Source: Bacillota bacterium
Lineage (GTDB): Bacteria > Bacillota > Sulfobacillia > RBS10-35 > JAJYVN01
Reading direction: 5' to 3'
Length of the DNA: 26,881 nucleotides
Assembly (NCBI GenBank): GCA_021791995.1
Contig: JAJYVN010000001.1
Coordinates: 48,769 to 75,649, forward strand
Every line of letters starts with the position of its first letter. Within the stretch, counting starts at the first letter, position 1. Under the pieces are notes generated by a model. The model searched no databases and was not told where the DNA came from. It saw nothing but the letters and a program-made list of their open reading frames with translations. A program made the translations under genes and the position numbers. Shown here piece by piece: positions 21,498 through 26,881 of the stretch.

Positions 21498-21563
21498 GAG
21501 GGCGCGCCGGCACGTGGGAGTCGTCCGGCGCGTCCCAACGCAAACCTCGAGGAGGCAGTCACC

Positions 21564-21716
21564 ATGGCGAAGGACCCAGTGTGCAACATGAACGTGGACG
21601 AGACCAAGGCGACGATCAAGGCGGAGCACGAGGGCGAGACCTACTACTTCTGCGCCCAGGGGTGCAAGAACCGGTTCTTGGCAAACCCGGACCAGTACCT
21701 GAAGCGCAACAGCTAG
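21564..21716 (+). CDS. Small YHS-domain protein
   Basis: This 50-aa protein is a single YHS domain: DPVCNMNVDETKA at the start and YYFCAQGCKNRFLANPDQYL at the end (Cys7, Cys30, Cys34). It closely resembles the two YHS domains at the end of the copper ATPase just upstream. ATG 21564 has a consensus GAGGAGG site. Such stand-alone YHS proteins are thought to bind copper or other metals and may deliver metal to the ATPase; this is inference from family and position. It is too short to be caught by usual length cut-offs. Confidence 0.88.
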   Translation: MAKDPVCNMNVDETKATIKAEHEGETYYFCAQGCKNRFLANPDQYLKRNS

Positions 21717-21722
21717 GACGCG

Positions 21723-21765
21723 GGTGAGAGAAGGCACTGCGAAGTGCCTTCTGCGTCTCCTCACC
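21723..21765 (+). terminator. Perfect hairpin between YHS and DUF4396 genes
   Basis: AGAAGGCACT (21729-21738), tetraloop GCGA and AGTGCCTTCT (21743-21752) pair perfectly. Outer arms GGTGAG and CTCACC can extend it. No real T-run follows, so it may be an mRNA-stabilising hairpin or attenuator rather than a complete terminator. Confidence 0.45.
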
Positions 21766-21804
21766 GGGGCATACGCGGCGATGCTGCCAAGGAGGCGAAG
21801 AGCC

Positions 21805-22524
21805 ATGTCGGCGGGGCTGGCGGTCTGGCTCGGGCTCGTGGCCGTCAGCTTCACGGTAACTGCCGTCGACGTCCTGCGGCATCCCAATCGGGACATGCCC
21901 ATCATGAACGCGGTGTGGCCGCTGATGGCCCTCTACTTCGGACCCCTCGGGGTTTTGTCCTACGTGCTCCTGTCCCGGCGCGTGCGGTACACGTACGTTC
22001 GCGCGAGGCCGGTGCTTCCCAGCCGTGTGACGCCCGTGCCTGGCCACGCGCATGGAGGCATCCACGCCTTAGGCAGAATGCGCGATCCCCTGTGGGTGCG
22101 CTCCATGCGGTCGACGACGCACTGCATGGCCGGCTGCGCGCTCGGTGACCTGACGGCCATGGTACTTGCGGCGTTTGGTTGGCTCGGCGCGGTCGGGATG
22201 GGCAAGGAGCTCTTTCTGGGTGCGGTCTTCGCCTTTGCCTTCGGCCTCTTTGTGTTCCAGGCACTGCCGGTGATGGCCGAGCGCAGGATCGGCTTTGCAC
22301 AGTCGCTGGGCATCGCCTTTCAGGCCGATCTCTACACCATCGTGGCGTACCTGGTGGGGCAGATTCCCGCGTTCTACATCTTGACTGCGGGCGCGGCCAT
22401 GAGCGGCATGGGTTTGGTGGGTAGCCATTTGGTGGACATGCAGGCCTCCATGGCGGTGGGCTTCCTGACGTCGTATCCGGTCAACTATGTGCTCGTAGCA
22501 AAGGGCGTCAAGCACGGTATGTAG
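21805..22524 (+). CDS. DUF4396-family membrane protein
   Basis: This 239-aa membrane protein belongs to the DUF4396 family, recognised from the motif THCMAGCALGDLTAM (His106, Cys107, Cys111, Asp115) that begins the conserved four-helix part. Two N-terminal helices (about 3-22 and 35-58) precede a hydrophilic stretch with His residues (GHAHGGIHALG). Later helices contain QADLYTIVAYLVGQ and a Met-rich end (MQASMAVGFLTSYPVNYVLV). ATG 21805 has AAGGAGG 9 bases upstream. DUF4396 proteins are often found beside copper ATPases and YHS proteins; their function is not established. The His/Cys motif in a membrane helix suggests metal contact. Confidence 0.82.
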   Translation: MSAGLAVWLGLVAVSFTVTAVDVLRHPNRDMPIMNAVWPLMALYFGPLGVLSYVLLSRRVRYTYVRARPVLPSRVTPVPGHAHGGIHALGRMRDPLWVRSMRSTTHCMAGCALGDLTAMVLAAFGWLGAVGMGKELFLGAVFAFAFGLFVFQALPVMAERRIGFAQSLGIAFQADLYTIVAYLVGQIPAFYILTAGAAMSGMGLVGSHLVDMQASMAVGFLTSYPVNYVLVAKGVKHGM

Positions 22525-22620
22525 GAGTTTGGTATTAACCAAAGGCGATGGTGATGAGTCAACGTGCGCCACTTGTGTCGCCCCACAAAGGACTGACGTC
22601 TGGGTCTGCAGGAGAGGAAA

Positions 22621-22845
22621 CTACAGGCCGGCTGGAAAGACGTACTTGGGCGGTGTGACAACAGGTGTACCTAGCTCAAGGGTTATCTGTAGGTGCGCTG
22701 AGAGCGGGATTTCGGCCGGCTGGCCCGTGTAGAGCTTGCCATTCACGTAGGTCGCCACGTGTCCAAGGCGGCCGAGGAGGTTGTTCGTTGCCAGCGTGCG
22801 TATTCCGGTCACTTCGGCCACCCGTTCCGAGAAGTCGTCAGCCAC
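22621..22845 (-). pseudogene. C-terminal fragment of an unrecognised gene
   Basis: The minus-strand frame encodes about 100 residues if read without a start, of which the last 70 look like a well-ordered protein C-terminus: RTLATNNLLGRLGHVATYVNGK, then IPLSAHLQITLELGTP and an ending KYVFPAGL. Upstream the frame meets a TGA near 22930 without any good start codon, and the DNA there is the end of an insertion sequence. I read it as the remaining 3' end of a gene cut by the IS. The NGKxYTG...IPLxAHxxI pattern resembles C-termini of uncharacterised secreted or membrane proteins; no function is claimed. Confidence 0.5.
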
Positions 22846-23022
22846 CGATTCCGGTTGAAGTTCGGCCAGGTGGACGCGGCCGTGGGTCGGTGACGCCGGC
22901 TGTGCGGGACGTTCGCTCTGAAGCCGTCATCTCCCTGGCGGTGGCGCCCGCTCTCGGTGTCGTGAGTTCCCAAGAGCGTAGCGAACGGCGCCGCCGGGGG
23001 TGGGGGCATGTGGGCAAGGCGA

Positions 23023-23105
23023 AGCGTTGTCCAAGGGCCGGTGGGAAGTGGGGGCAACGCCGCTCCGGCGTTGTCCCAGGCGCGTAAGCGCCGGCACTGT
23101 CCACG
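23023..23105. mobile_element. IS21-type terminus with repeated end sites
   Basis: Three related direct repeats occur: AGCGTTGTCCAAG (23023), GGCGTTGTCCCAG (23067) and GGCACTGTCCACG (23093). Small hairpins (AACGCCG/CGGCGTT near 23055-23072; GGCGC/GCGCC) lie between. Multiple terminal repeats are a feature of IS21-family ends. They lie downstream of the istB remnant, where that element's end is expected. The exact tip, and hence any target duplication, could not be placed. Confidence 0.4.
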
Positions 23106-23153
23106 TGCCCGTCATGTCCACGCCCCGCACGCTCGATCTACCTCCTTGCCGGG

Positions 23154-23447
23154 CTATCGGCGCTCTGCCTCATTCGATCGTCGCCACCCGCGCTTGTGGT
23201 CGTCGGCCAGCCACAGTTCCCGCAGGACTGCTTGCCATGCCTGGGCCACGCGCGGAAGGCTCGCCACCGCCGGATCGTCCTCCAACAGCCATGTGACAAG
23301 CGACAACAGAAGCTCCGCCCGGCTCTGGACGTCCTCCTGCCGGGCCGCGCGCCCCGACCAGTCGCTGCGCAGGATCTCCAGCAGCTCGAACTCTCGCCGG
23401 GTTACGTGAACCGTCCATCGCACCGTGCGGCTGTCACCGGACCGCAT
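23154..23447 (-). CDS. Hypothetical protein associated with istB remnant
   Basis: This 97-aa minus-strand ORF starts at ATG 23447 with GGGGGAG 5-6 bases upstream and overlaps the 3' end of the istB remnant by 46 bp. It has a globular, helix-rich composition (VTRREFELLEILRSD, SRAELLLSLVTWLLEDD, AQAWQAVLRELWLADDHKRG) and no membrane helix. The position between istB and the repeated IS end suggests it is a passenger gene carried by the element. I do not recognise a family. It may still be intact although the element around it is not. Confidence 0.5.
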   Translation of the reverse strand: MRSGDSRTVRWTVHVTRREFELLEILRSDWSGRAARQEDVQSRAELLLSLVTWLLEDDPAVASLPRVAQAWQAVLRELWLADDHKRGWRRSNEAERR

Positions 23448-23753
23448 CCCGCTCCCCCTTTTCGCGCCCCGAGGTATGGGTCCATACCTCTCGGCCCGTC
23501 ACCCACTTCCTGGCGCGCCTGGACGCGCCGCAGTGAGTCGCCGTGTAAGGTGATCCGGTGCGCCCGGTGCACCCAGCGGTCCAGGATCGCGTCGGCCACG
23601 GTCGCGTCCGCGATCAGCCCGTGCCAGTCCTCTATGGGTAGCTGGCTGGCCACCACCGTCGACTTGCGCTCCGACCGGTCGTCGACCACCTCCAGAAGCA
23701 GGCGCCCTTCCGTCGCGCTCAGCGGCGCTAATCCCGAAGTCGTCGAGTACCAG
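23402..23753 (-). pseudogene. istB: Truncated, frameshifted istB (IS21 helper ATPase)
   Basis: The recognisable parts are LVLDDFG (Walker B region, 23753-23733), then after a frameshift LSATEGRLLLEVVDDRSERKS, TVVASQLPIEDWHGLI and ADAILDRWVHRAHRITLHGDSLRR, the conserved C-terminal half of IstB. The frameshift lies near 23720-23740. The N-terminal half with the Walker A motif and all of istA are missing. The 5' cut end abuts the interrupted arsR-like gene. The element therefore cannot move on its own. This indicates past mobility of this island, followed by deletion. Confidence 0.85.
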
Positions 23754-23937
23754 AGAGGTCACCACGCTGGCTGAGCAGGTTGACAATCTGCAGCCGGATG
23801 GGATCGGCAAGCGCGCCGACGAAGCCTGCGAGTCTCCCGAGTTCCGACTCGTCGAGTTGGTGCAGGTCGCCTTGGCCCACAGGAGGGATACTGCTGGTAC
23901 AGTGTTCCGGTTCTAAGGACCCCTGGATCAAGGACAT
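23754..23937 (-). pseudogene. 5' fragment of an ArsR-family repressor gene
   Basis: From ATG 23937, with AAGGTGA upstream on the minus strand, the frame encodes MSLIQGSLEPEHC, then LDESELGRLAGFVGALADPIRLQIVNLLSQRGDLS, the N-terminal helices of an ArsR-family repressor. At about 23754 the homology stops and istB sequence begins, so the whole DNA-binding helix and wing are lost. The fragment still has its ribosome binding site and shares an intergenic region with the divergent C39-like peptidase gene. Confidence 0.75.
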
Positions 23938-24011
23938 TTGATTCACCTTGTGTTGCCGTACACCCGGAGACGGGGGACTGCAACCATATGCCAATGGGTA
24001 TGAGGTGAGCT

Positions 24012-24914
24012 ATGGCGCAACGCCGTCGTCGCAGACGCTGGCGGCCCGTACACGGAGTATTGCTTTTCGGGATCCTTTGCCTTGCCACTGGTTTCGGGGT
24101 TGGCAGCCTGGGCCGCCAAGTGCTCTATCCGAGCGTGCGCCGCCTTCTGCGGCTCAAATCCGGATCAAGCGGGCCTGCGGCCGCTCCCGTATCGACTTCG
24201 ACCTCCCTGCCGTCCTTGGGACATCCGGGTCTCGGTCGCGGGACGAAGGAAGCGGGCTTCGTCACGACGCCGCCACCTGTTGATCGTCCCCAGGTGCCGG
24301 TCGGCACGCTTCCCACGGCGGCTCTGATCAACGTTGCGCCGAAGGACCAATACCCGCAGCTCCCGAACGGATGCGAGGTTACGAGCCTGGCGATGCTACT
24401 CACGGCGGTGGGCCACCCCTACTCCAAGGTCACCCTCGCCAAAGAGATGCCCGTCGATCTCACCAAACGCATCACGGGCTCGGGCTGGACCATCAAGTAT
24501 TGGGGTAACCCCAACGTCGGCTTCGTAGGCCAAGTGACCAAGAAGTACGACGGTTACGGCATCTACCATGGACCCATGTTCAAGTTCCTGAACCACATCC
24601 TCCCCGGCCGTGCCGTGGATCTTACGGGCGAGCATTTTAGCGCGATCCTGGCGTGGGTGGCGCGGGGCACTCCCGTCGAGGCGTGGACCACGACAACATT
24701 TGCACCCACGAACTACTGGGTAACGTGGCAGAGCCCGGAGGGACCGGTGCACGCCACCCCGTACGAGCACGCCGTGTTGATCGTCGGTTACGACAGCACG
24801 CAACTGTTCGTAAACAATCCCCTGACGGGGGCCAAGGCAGAGCCAGTGAACCGGGCCCAGTTCATCCGGTCTTGGATCCAGCTCGGGCGCCAGGCGATCA
24901 CCGTGCGGCCCTAA
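24012..24914 (+). CDS. C39-like cysteine peptidase, membrane-anchored
   Basis: This 300-aa protein has a very basic start (AQRRRRRRW) and one helix (residues 14-31), so it is probably anchored with its domain outside. A Pro/Ser/Thr-rich linker (50-95) leads to a Peptidase_C39_2-type papain-like domain. Catalytic candidates are Cys121 in LPNGCEVTSLAMLL, His253 in YEHAVLIVGYD and Asn268/269 in FVNNPLTG. Members of this family are common in Gram-positive bacteria; substrates are mostly unknown. ATG 24012 has GAGGTGAG just upstream. It shares a divergent promoter region with the broken arsR-like gene and has no obvious link to metal resistance. Confidence 0.85.
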   Translation: MAQRRRRRRWRPVHGVLLFGILCLATGFGVGSLGRQVLYPSVRRLLRLKSGSSGPAAAPVSTSTSLPSLGHPGLGRGTKEAGFVTTPPPVDRPQVPVGTLPTAALINVAPKDQYPQLPNGCEVTSLAMLLTAVGHPYSKVTLAKEMPVDLTKRITGSGWTIKYWGNPNVGFVGQVTKKYDGYGIYHGPMFKFLNHILPGRAVDLTGEHFSAILAWVARGTPVEAWTTTTFAPTNYWVTWQSPEGPVHATPYEHAVLIVGYDSTQLFVNNPLTGAKAEPVNRAQFIRSWIQLGRQAITVRP

Positions 24915-25334
24915 ACGAGGAAGGAACAAGGTCCGACTGCTGGTCGACGAGCCCGGCAAACGTGTCCGCCGGTTATAGCGGCACCTATTCGCCAAAGGCT
25001 GCTTTGCACATCGTACAGAACACACGACGGGCCGCGCTGCCTCGTCCGCCGTGGTTCCAACTGTTAAGCCAGCCTTGTGCTGCTGTCCGCACGCCCCGAT
25101 GGCGGAATCTTGGCGCCCGGAACTGGCGCTTGAACCCGGTCCCGCTCCCATGACTTGCCCGTGGCGCTGGCTTCCATCGAGAACAAGTTGCCTTCATGCG
25201 CCACGTCTGCCTTTACATAAACTTTATGCCGCGGACACCAAGGCTTCACATCGGGGCTATACCGTAGACGCTACTTGGACGTTTCACGGACCACAGTGGC
25301 GTCATTTAGTATGTCCACCGGGAGGCCTCTGGCT
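24915..25334. other. 420-bp stretch with only a doubtful minus-strand ORF
   Basis: A minus-strand GTG ORF (25249-25064) gives a 61-aa product beginning MKPWCPRHKVYVKADVAHEG, with reasonable composition for the first 40 residues. Another frame further on ends RRVFCTMCKAAFGE (to 24985). A C-x2-H pair and a C-x2-C pair in different frames might be the two halves of a decayed zinc-ribbon gene, but there is no ribosome binding site. An AT-rich patch (25205-25235) may contain the promoter of the plus-strand redox genes. Nothing firmer can be supported. Confidence 0.25.
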
Positions 25335-25964
25335 GTGCCTGTTCGTGGCAAGAGGAAGAACACACCCCCTGCTGCCCGGCCGCGCCTTGACTGGGTCACC
25401 TGGGCTGCAGTGGTTGTGGCGGCCGTCGTCATCGGCGGAATCGCCATATCCCGGGCGGTGCCCCACGGCCAGCCTCCGGGTCGTCTGAACACGACCCCGA
25501 TCGGCCGTAGGGTGCCGGCCATGGCCTTGGCGTCGACCTCGCACGGACGCATATCGCTTGCGGCGTTTCGCGGCCACTTTGTGGTGCTCTTCTTCTACGA
25601 AGGGGCAACCTGAGGGGCCTGTCAGACGCAGCTCGTGGAGCTGCAGCGGGCGCTACCGGCCATTCGCCGACTCGGGGCGCGCGTGGTCGCGGCCAGCGTC
25701 GATCCCCTGTCCGAGTCGGTCTCTCTCGCTCGGCAATTGAGGCTGGGCTACCCGATCCTCGCGGACGGCTCGGCCGCTCTCGGCCGTGCCTTCGGGGTCT
25801 TCAACCTGTCGGGAGGAATGTACATGGGTCCGGTTGACCGCCATTCCATCTTCATCATCGGACCGACCGGCCATGTTCTTTGGCGGCGTCTTTCCCTCGT
25901 GCAGATGAGCGTTCCCATGCCGGATGTGCTGGCCGCCTTGGAGCGGCTCGGGAGGGCATCGTGA
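25335..25964 (+). CDS. Candidate selenoprotein: thioredoxin/peroxiredoxin-like, in-frame TGA
   Basis: Read through one in-frame TGA (25611-25613), this is a 209-aa protein with an N-terminal anchor (residues 21-42) and an AhpC/TSA-TlpA-like domain: VPAMALASTSHGRISLAAFRG, VVLFFYEGAT, the TGA as residue 93, GACQTQLVEL, then VVAASVDPLSES, LADGSAALGRAFGV and HSIFIIGPTGHVLWRR. The TGA stands where CxxC thioredoxins have the first, attacking cysteine, giving U-G-A-C with Cys96. The frame is open and conserved-looking on both sides. GTG 25335 has GGGAGG 10 bases upstream; ATG 25311 is an alternative. It overlaps the next redox gene by 4 bp. The alternative is a nonsense pseudogene. Confidence 0.75.
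25611..25651 (+). promoter_or_regulatory. Candidate bacterial SECIS element
   Basis: Directly after the TGA the mRNA can form GCAGCTC (25628-25634), loop GTG, GAGCTGC (25638-25644), a perfect 7-bp stem; an outer GCC/GGC pairing is possible. The apical loop begins with G and lies about 21 bases after the TGA, within the spacing established for bacterial SECIS elements recognised by SelB. Confidence 0.6.
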
Positions 25965-26221
25965 GAGAGGTCGAAGTACTCCTCGTCACCTCGCCCGGTT
26001 GCCACTTCTGCGACTTCGCAAGGCAGGTCCTGACGCGGCTTGCGGCCGACTTCCCGCTGTCGGTGTCCGAACTCCCACTCCTCTCGCCCCGTGGCCAGGA
26101 ACTGGCGCAGCGCGATGGCATCATGTTCCCGCCGGGGATCTATGTGGCCGGGGAGTTCTTCGGCTACGGGCGGGTGTCCGGCGCGAAGCTTCGCAGTCGT
26201 CTTGAGGCGATTGCACGGTGA
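25961..26221 (+). CDS. Glutaredoxin-like thioredoxin-fold protein
   Basis: This 86-aa protein has the active-site motif SPGCHFCDFAR (Cys14, Cys17) after the first beta strand (VEVLLVTS) and a proline loop with GIMFPPGIYVAGEFFGYG, as in glutaredoxins and NrdH-like proteins. No signal peptide is present, so it is cytoplasmic. The GTG start overlaps the stop of the candidate selenoprotein gene (GTGA) and has GGGAGG upstream. Its own stop overlaps the start of ccdA in the same way. It may reduce CcdA or the anchored selenoprotein, or feed electrons from the cytosol; direction is inference. Confidence 0.85.
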   Translation: MREVEVLLVTSPGCHFCDFARQVLTRLAADFPLSVSELPLLSPRGQELAQRDGIMFPPGIYVAGEFFGYGRVSGAKLRSRLEAIAR

Positions 26222-26881
26222 ACGCCCTCGTCTACGGTAGTTCGCTGACCGCAGCCTTTTTGGGCGGTATTCTCGCGCTTCTCGCGCCATGCTGCGTCGT
26301 CTCCGTGCTACCGAACTTCGTGGCTGCGGCTCTGCCGCAGCGCGGCTTGCGCCTTGCGGCCGTGGCCGGCATGTTCGCGCTCGGCGTAGCCACCGTACTG
26401 CTCCCGATTGTGCTGGGGGTCGGCGCCCTGAGCACGTTTCTTTCGACGTATCACCGTGAGGTGTTCGGCCTTGTCGGCGCCATCCTGCTGGGGCTTGCAC
26501 TCTACATTCTCAGCGGGCGAAGCTTCATGCTGCCCATGCCCGGACTCGGGGCGTTGGGCCGTAGCCGCCACGGTCTCGCAGGCGTGTTCACCTTGGGAGT
26601 CGTCTCGGGCATAGCGAGTTCGTGCTGTGCGCCCGTACTCGTCGGCGTTGTCGCCATCACCGCGCTCGCATCGTCCGTGGTCGGCGCGGCCGGGCTCGGC
26701 TTTGCCTACGTGTTCGGCATGATTTTCCCGCTGCTGCTCTCGGCGGTGTTGTGGGAGCGGCTACGTCTGGGGCAACGGGGTTGGCTGACGCGTGGCCCTC
26801 GATACGCGAAGCTTATGGGAAGAGAGATTGCCCTGACCGATCTCGCATCGGGCATCATGTTCGCCCTCATGGGCGGCCTCG
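26218..26881 (+). CDS. ccdA: CcdA-type cytochrome c biogenesis/thiol transporter (partial)
   Basis: This gene starts at GTG 26218, overlapping the upstream stop (GTGA), and runs open to the window end (221 codons seen). It has hydrophobic helices with ALLAPCCVVSVLP in the first and GVVSGIASSCCAPVLVG in the fourth, the paired cysteines of CcdA/DsbD. CcdA moves reducing equivalents across the membrane from thioredoxin to extracytoplasmic thioredoxin-like proteins. The anchored selenoprotein candidate two genes upstream is a natural acceptor. The 3' end lies outside the window. It shares the GVVSGxASSCC motif with the protein at 13555-14313. Confidence 0.88.
   Translation, partial: MNALVYGSSLTAAFLGGILALLAPCCVVSVLPNFVAAALPQRGLRLAAVAGMFALGVATVLLPIVLGVGALSTFLSTYHREVFGLVGAILLGLALYILSGRSFMLPMPGLGALGRSRHGLAGVFTLGVVSGIASSCCAPVLVGVVAITALASSVVGAAGLGFAYVFGMIFPLLLSAVLWERLRLGQRGWLTRGPRYAKLMGREIALTDLASGIMFALMGGL

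Noticed and set aside
22528..22543. TTTGGT/ACCAAA inverted repeat after the DUF4396 gene as a terminator
   Set aside because: Only a 6-bp AT-rich stem without T-tract; too weak to call.
25611..25613. TGA treated as the true end of a 92-residue protein, with a separate GTG gene starting at 25635
   Set aside because: The second part has no own RBS, continues the same frame and fold, and the break is exactly at the catalytic position; readthrough explains more. A point nonsense mutation cannot be excluded.
1..26881. tRNA, rRNA, CRISPR arrays and replication origin
   Set aside because: No cloverleaf, rRNA-like, repeat-spacer or iteron/DnaA-box pattern was seen on either strand while reading the window.

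Overview
The window is GC-rich bacterial DNA with tightly packed genes, strong purine-rich ribosome binding sites and many GTG and TTG starts. It is a metal and metalloid resistance and homeostasis island (arsenic, copper, nickel/cobalt, zinc-type cations, magnesium) interspersed with thiol-redox genes and decayed mobile DNA. The host cannot be named from the sequence. The Shine-Dalgarno strength, CsoR/ArsR sensors, an M-box riboswitch and a sulfocyanin-type blue copper protein would suit a Gram-positive-like, possibly acidophilic bacterium; this is inference.

Layout. 1-6.8 kb, plus strand: an extended arsenic operon (arsR, AhpD-like CMD protein, arsD, ArsA split into two half-proteins, DsrE-like, FmdE-like, arsB, CoA-disulfide-reductase-like flavoprotein). 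6.8-7.4 kb: a frameshifted thioredoxin-like gene with a MerR-type operator-like palindrome. 7.44-9.5 kb: a consensus promoter, an M-box Mg2+ riboswitch with intrinsic terminator, a further leader segment that can hide or expose the Shine-Dalgarno sequence, an Nramp-related magnesium transporter (NRMT) type gene, and a 51-residue membrane protein. 9.5-10.3 kb: two small orphan genes. 10.4-14.5 kb: a CsoR/RcnR-type sensor with a His-rich NicO/RcnA-like exporter (minus strand), a divergent ArsR/SmtB-family sensor with two cation diffusion facilitators, a CcdA-like protein, and on the minus strand a 36-residue metallothionein-like protein.

14.6-17.5 kb, minus strand: an OmpR-type response regulator and histidine kinase, followed by a SHOCT protein and a sulfocyanin-like cupredoxin. 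Five 11-bp-phased half-sites lie between the two pairs. 17.7-22.5 kb, plus strand: a small membrane protein, csoR, a CopA-type copper ATPase with two C-terminal YHS domains, a 50-residue YHS protein and a DUF4396 membrane protein. 22.6-23.95 kb: a graveyard holding an orphan C-terminal gene fragment, an IS21-type terminus with a frameshifted istB remnant, and an arsR cut at the istB junction. 24.0-24.9 kb: a C39-like cysteine peptidase.

25.3-26.9 kb: a membrane-anchored thioredoxin/peroxiredoxin-like gene whose first active-site cysteine codon is an in-frame TGA followed by a SECIS-like hairpin, so it is probably a selenoprotein. It overlaps a glutaredoxin-like gene, which overlaps a CcdA gene running off the window. 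These three would form a compact electron relay from cytoplasm to cell exterior. The selenoprotein candidate, the NRMT leader with its small membrane partner, the metallothionein-like gene and the accessory genes of the arsenic operon are the most notable contents.
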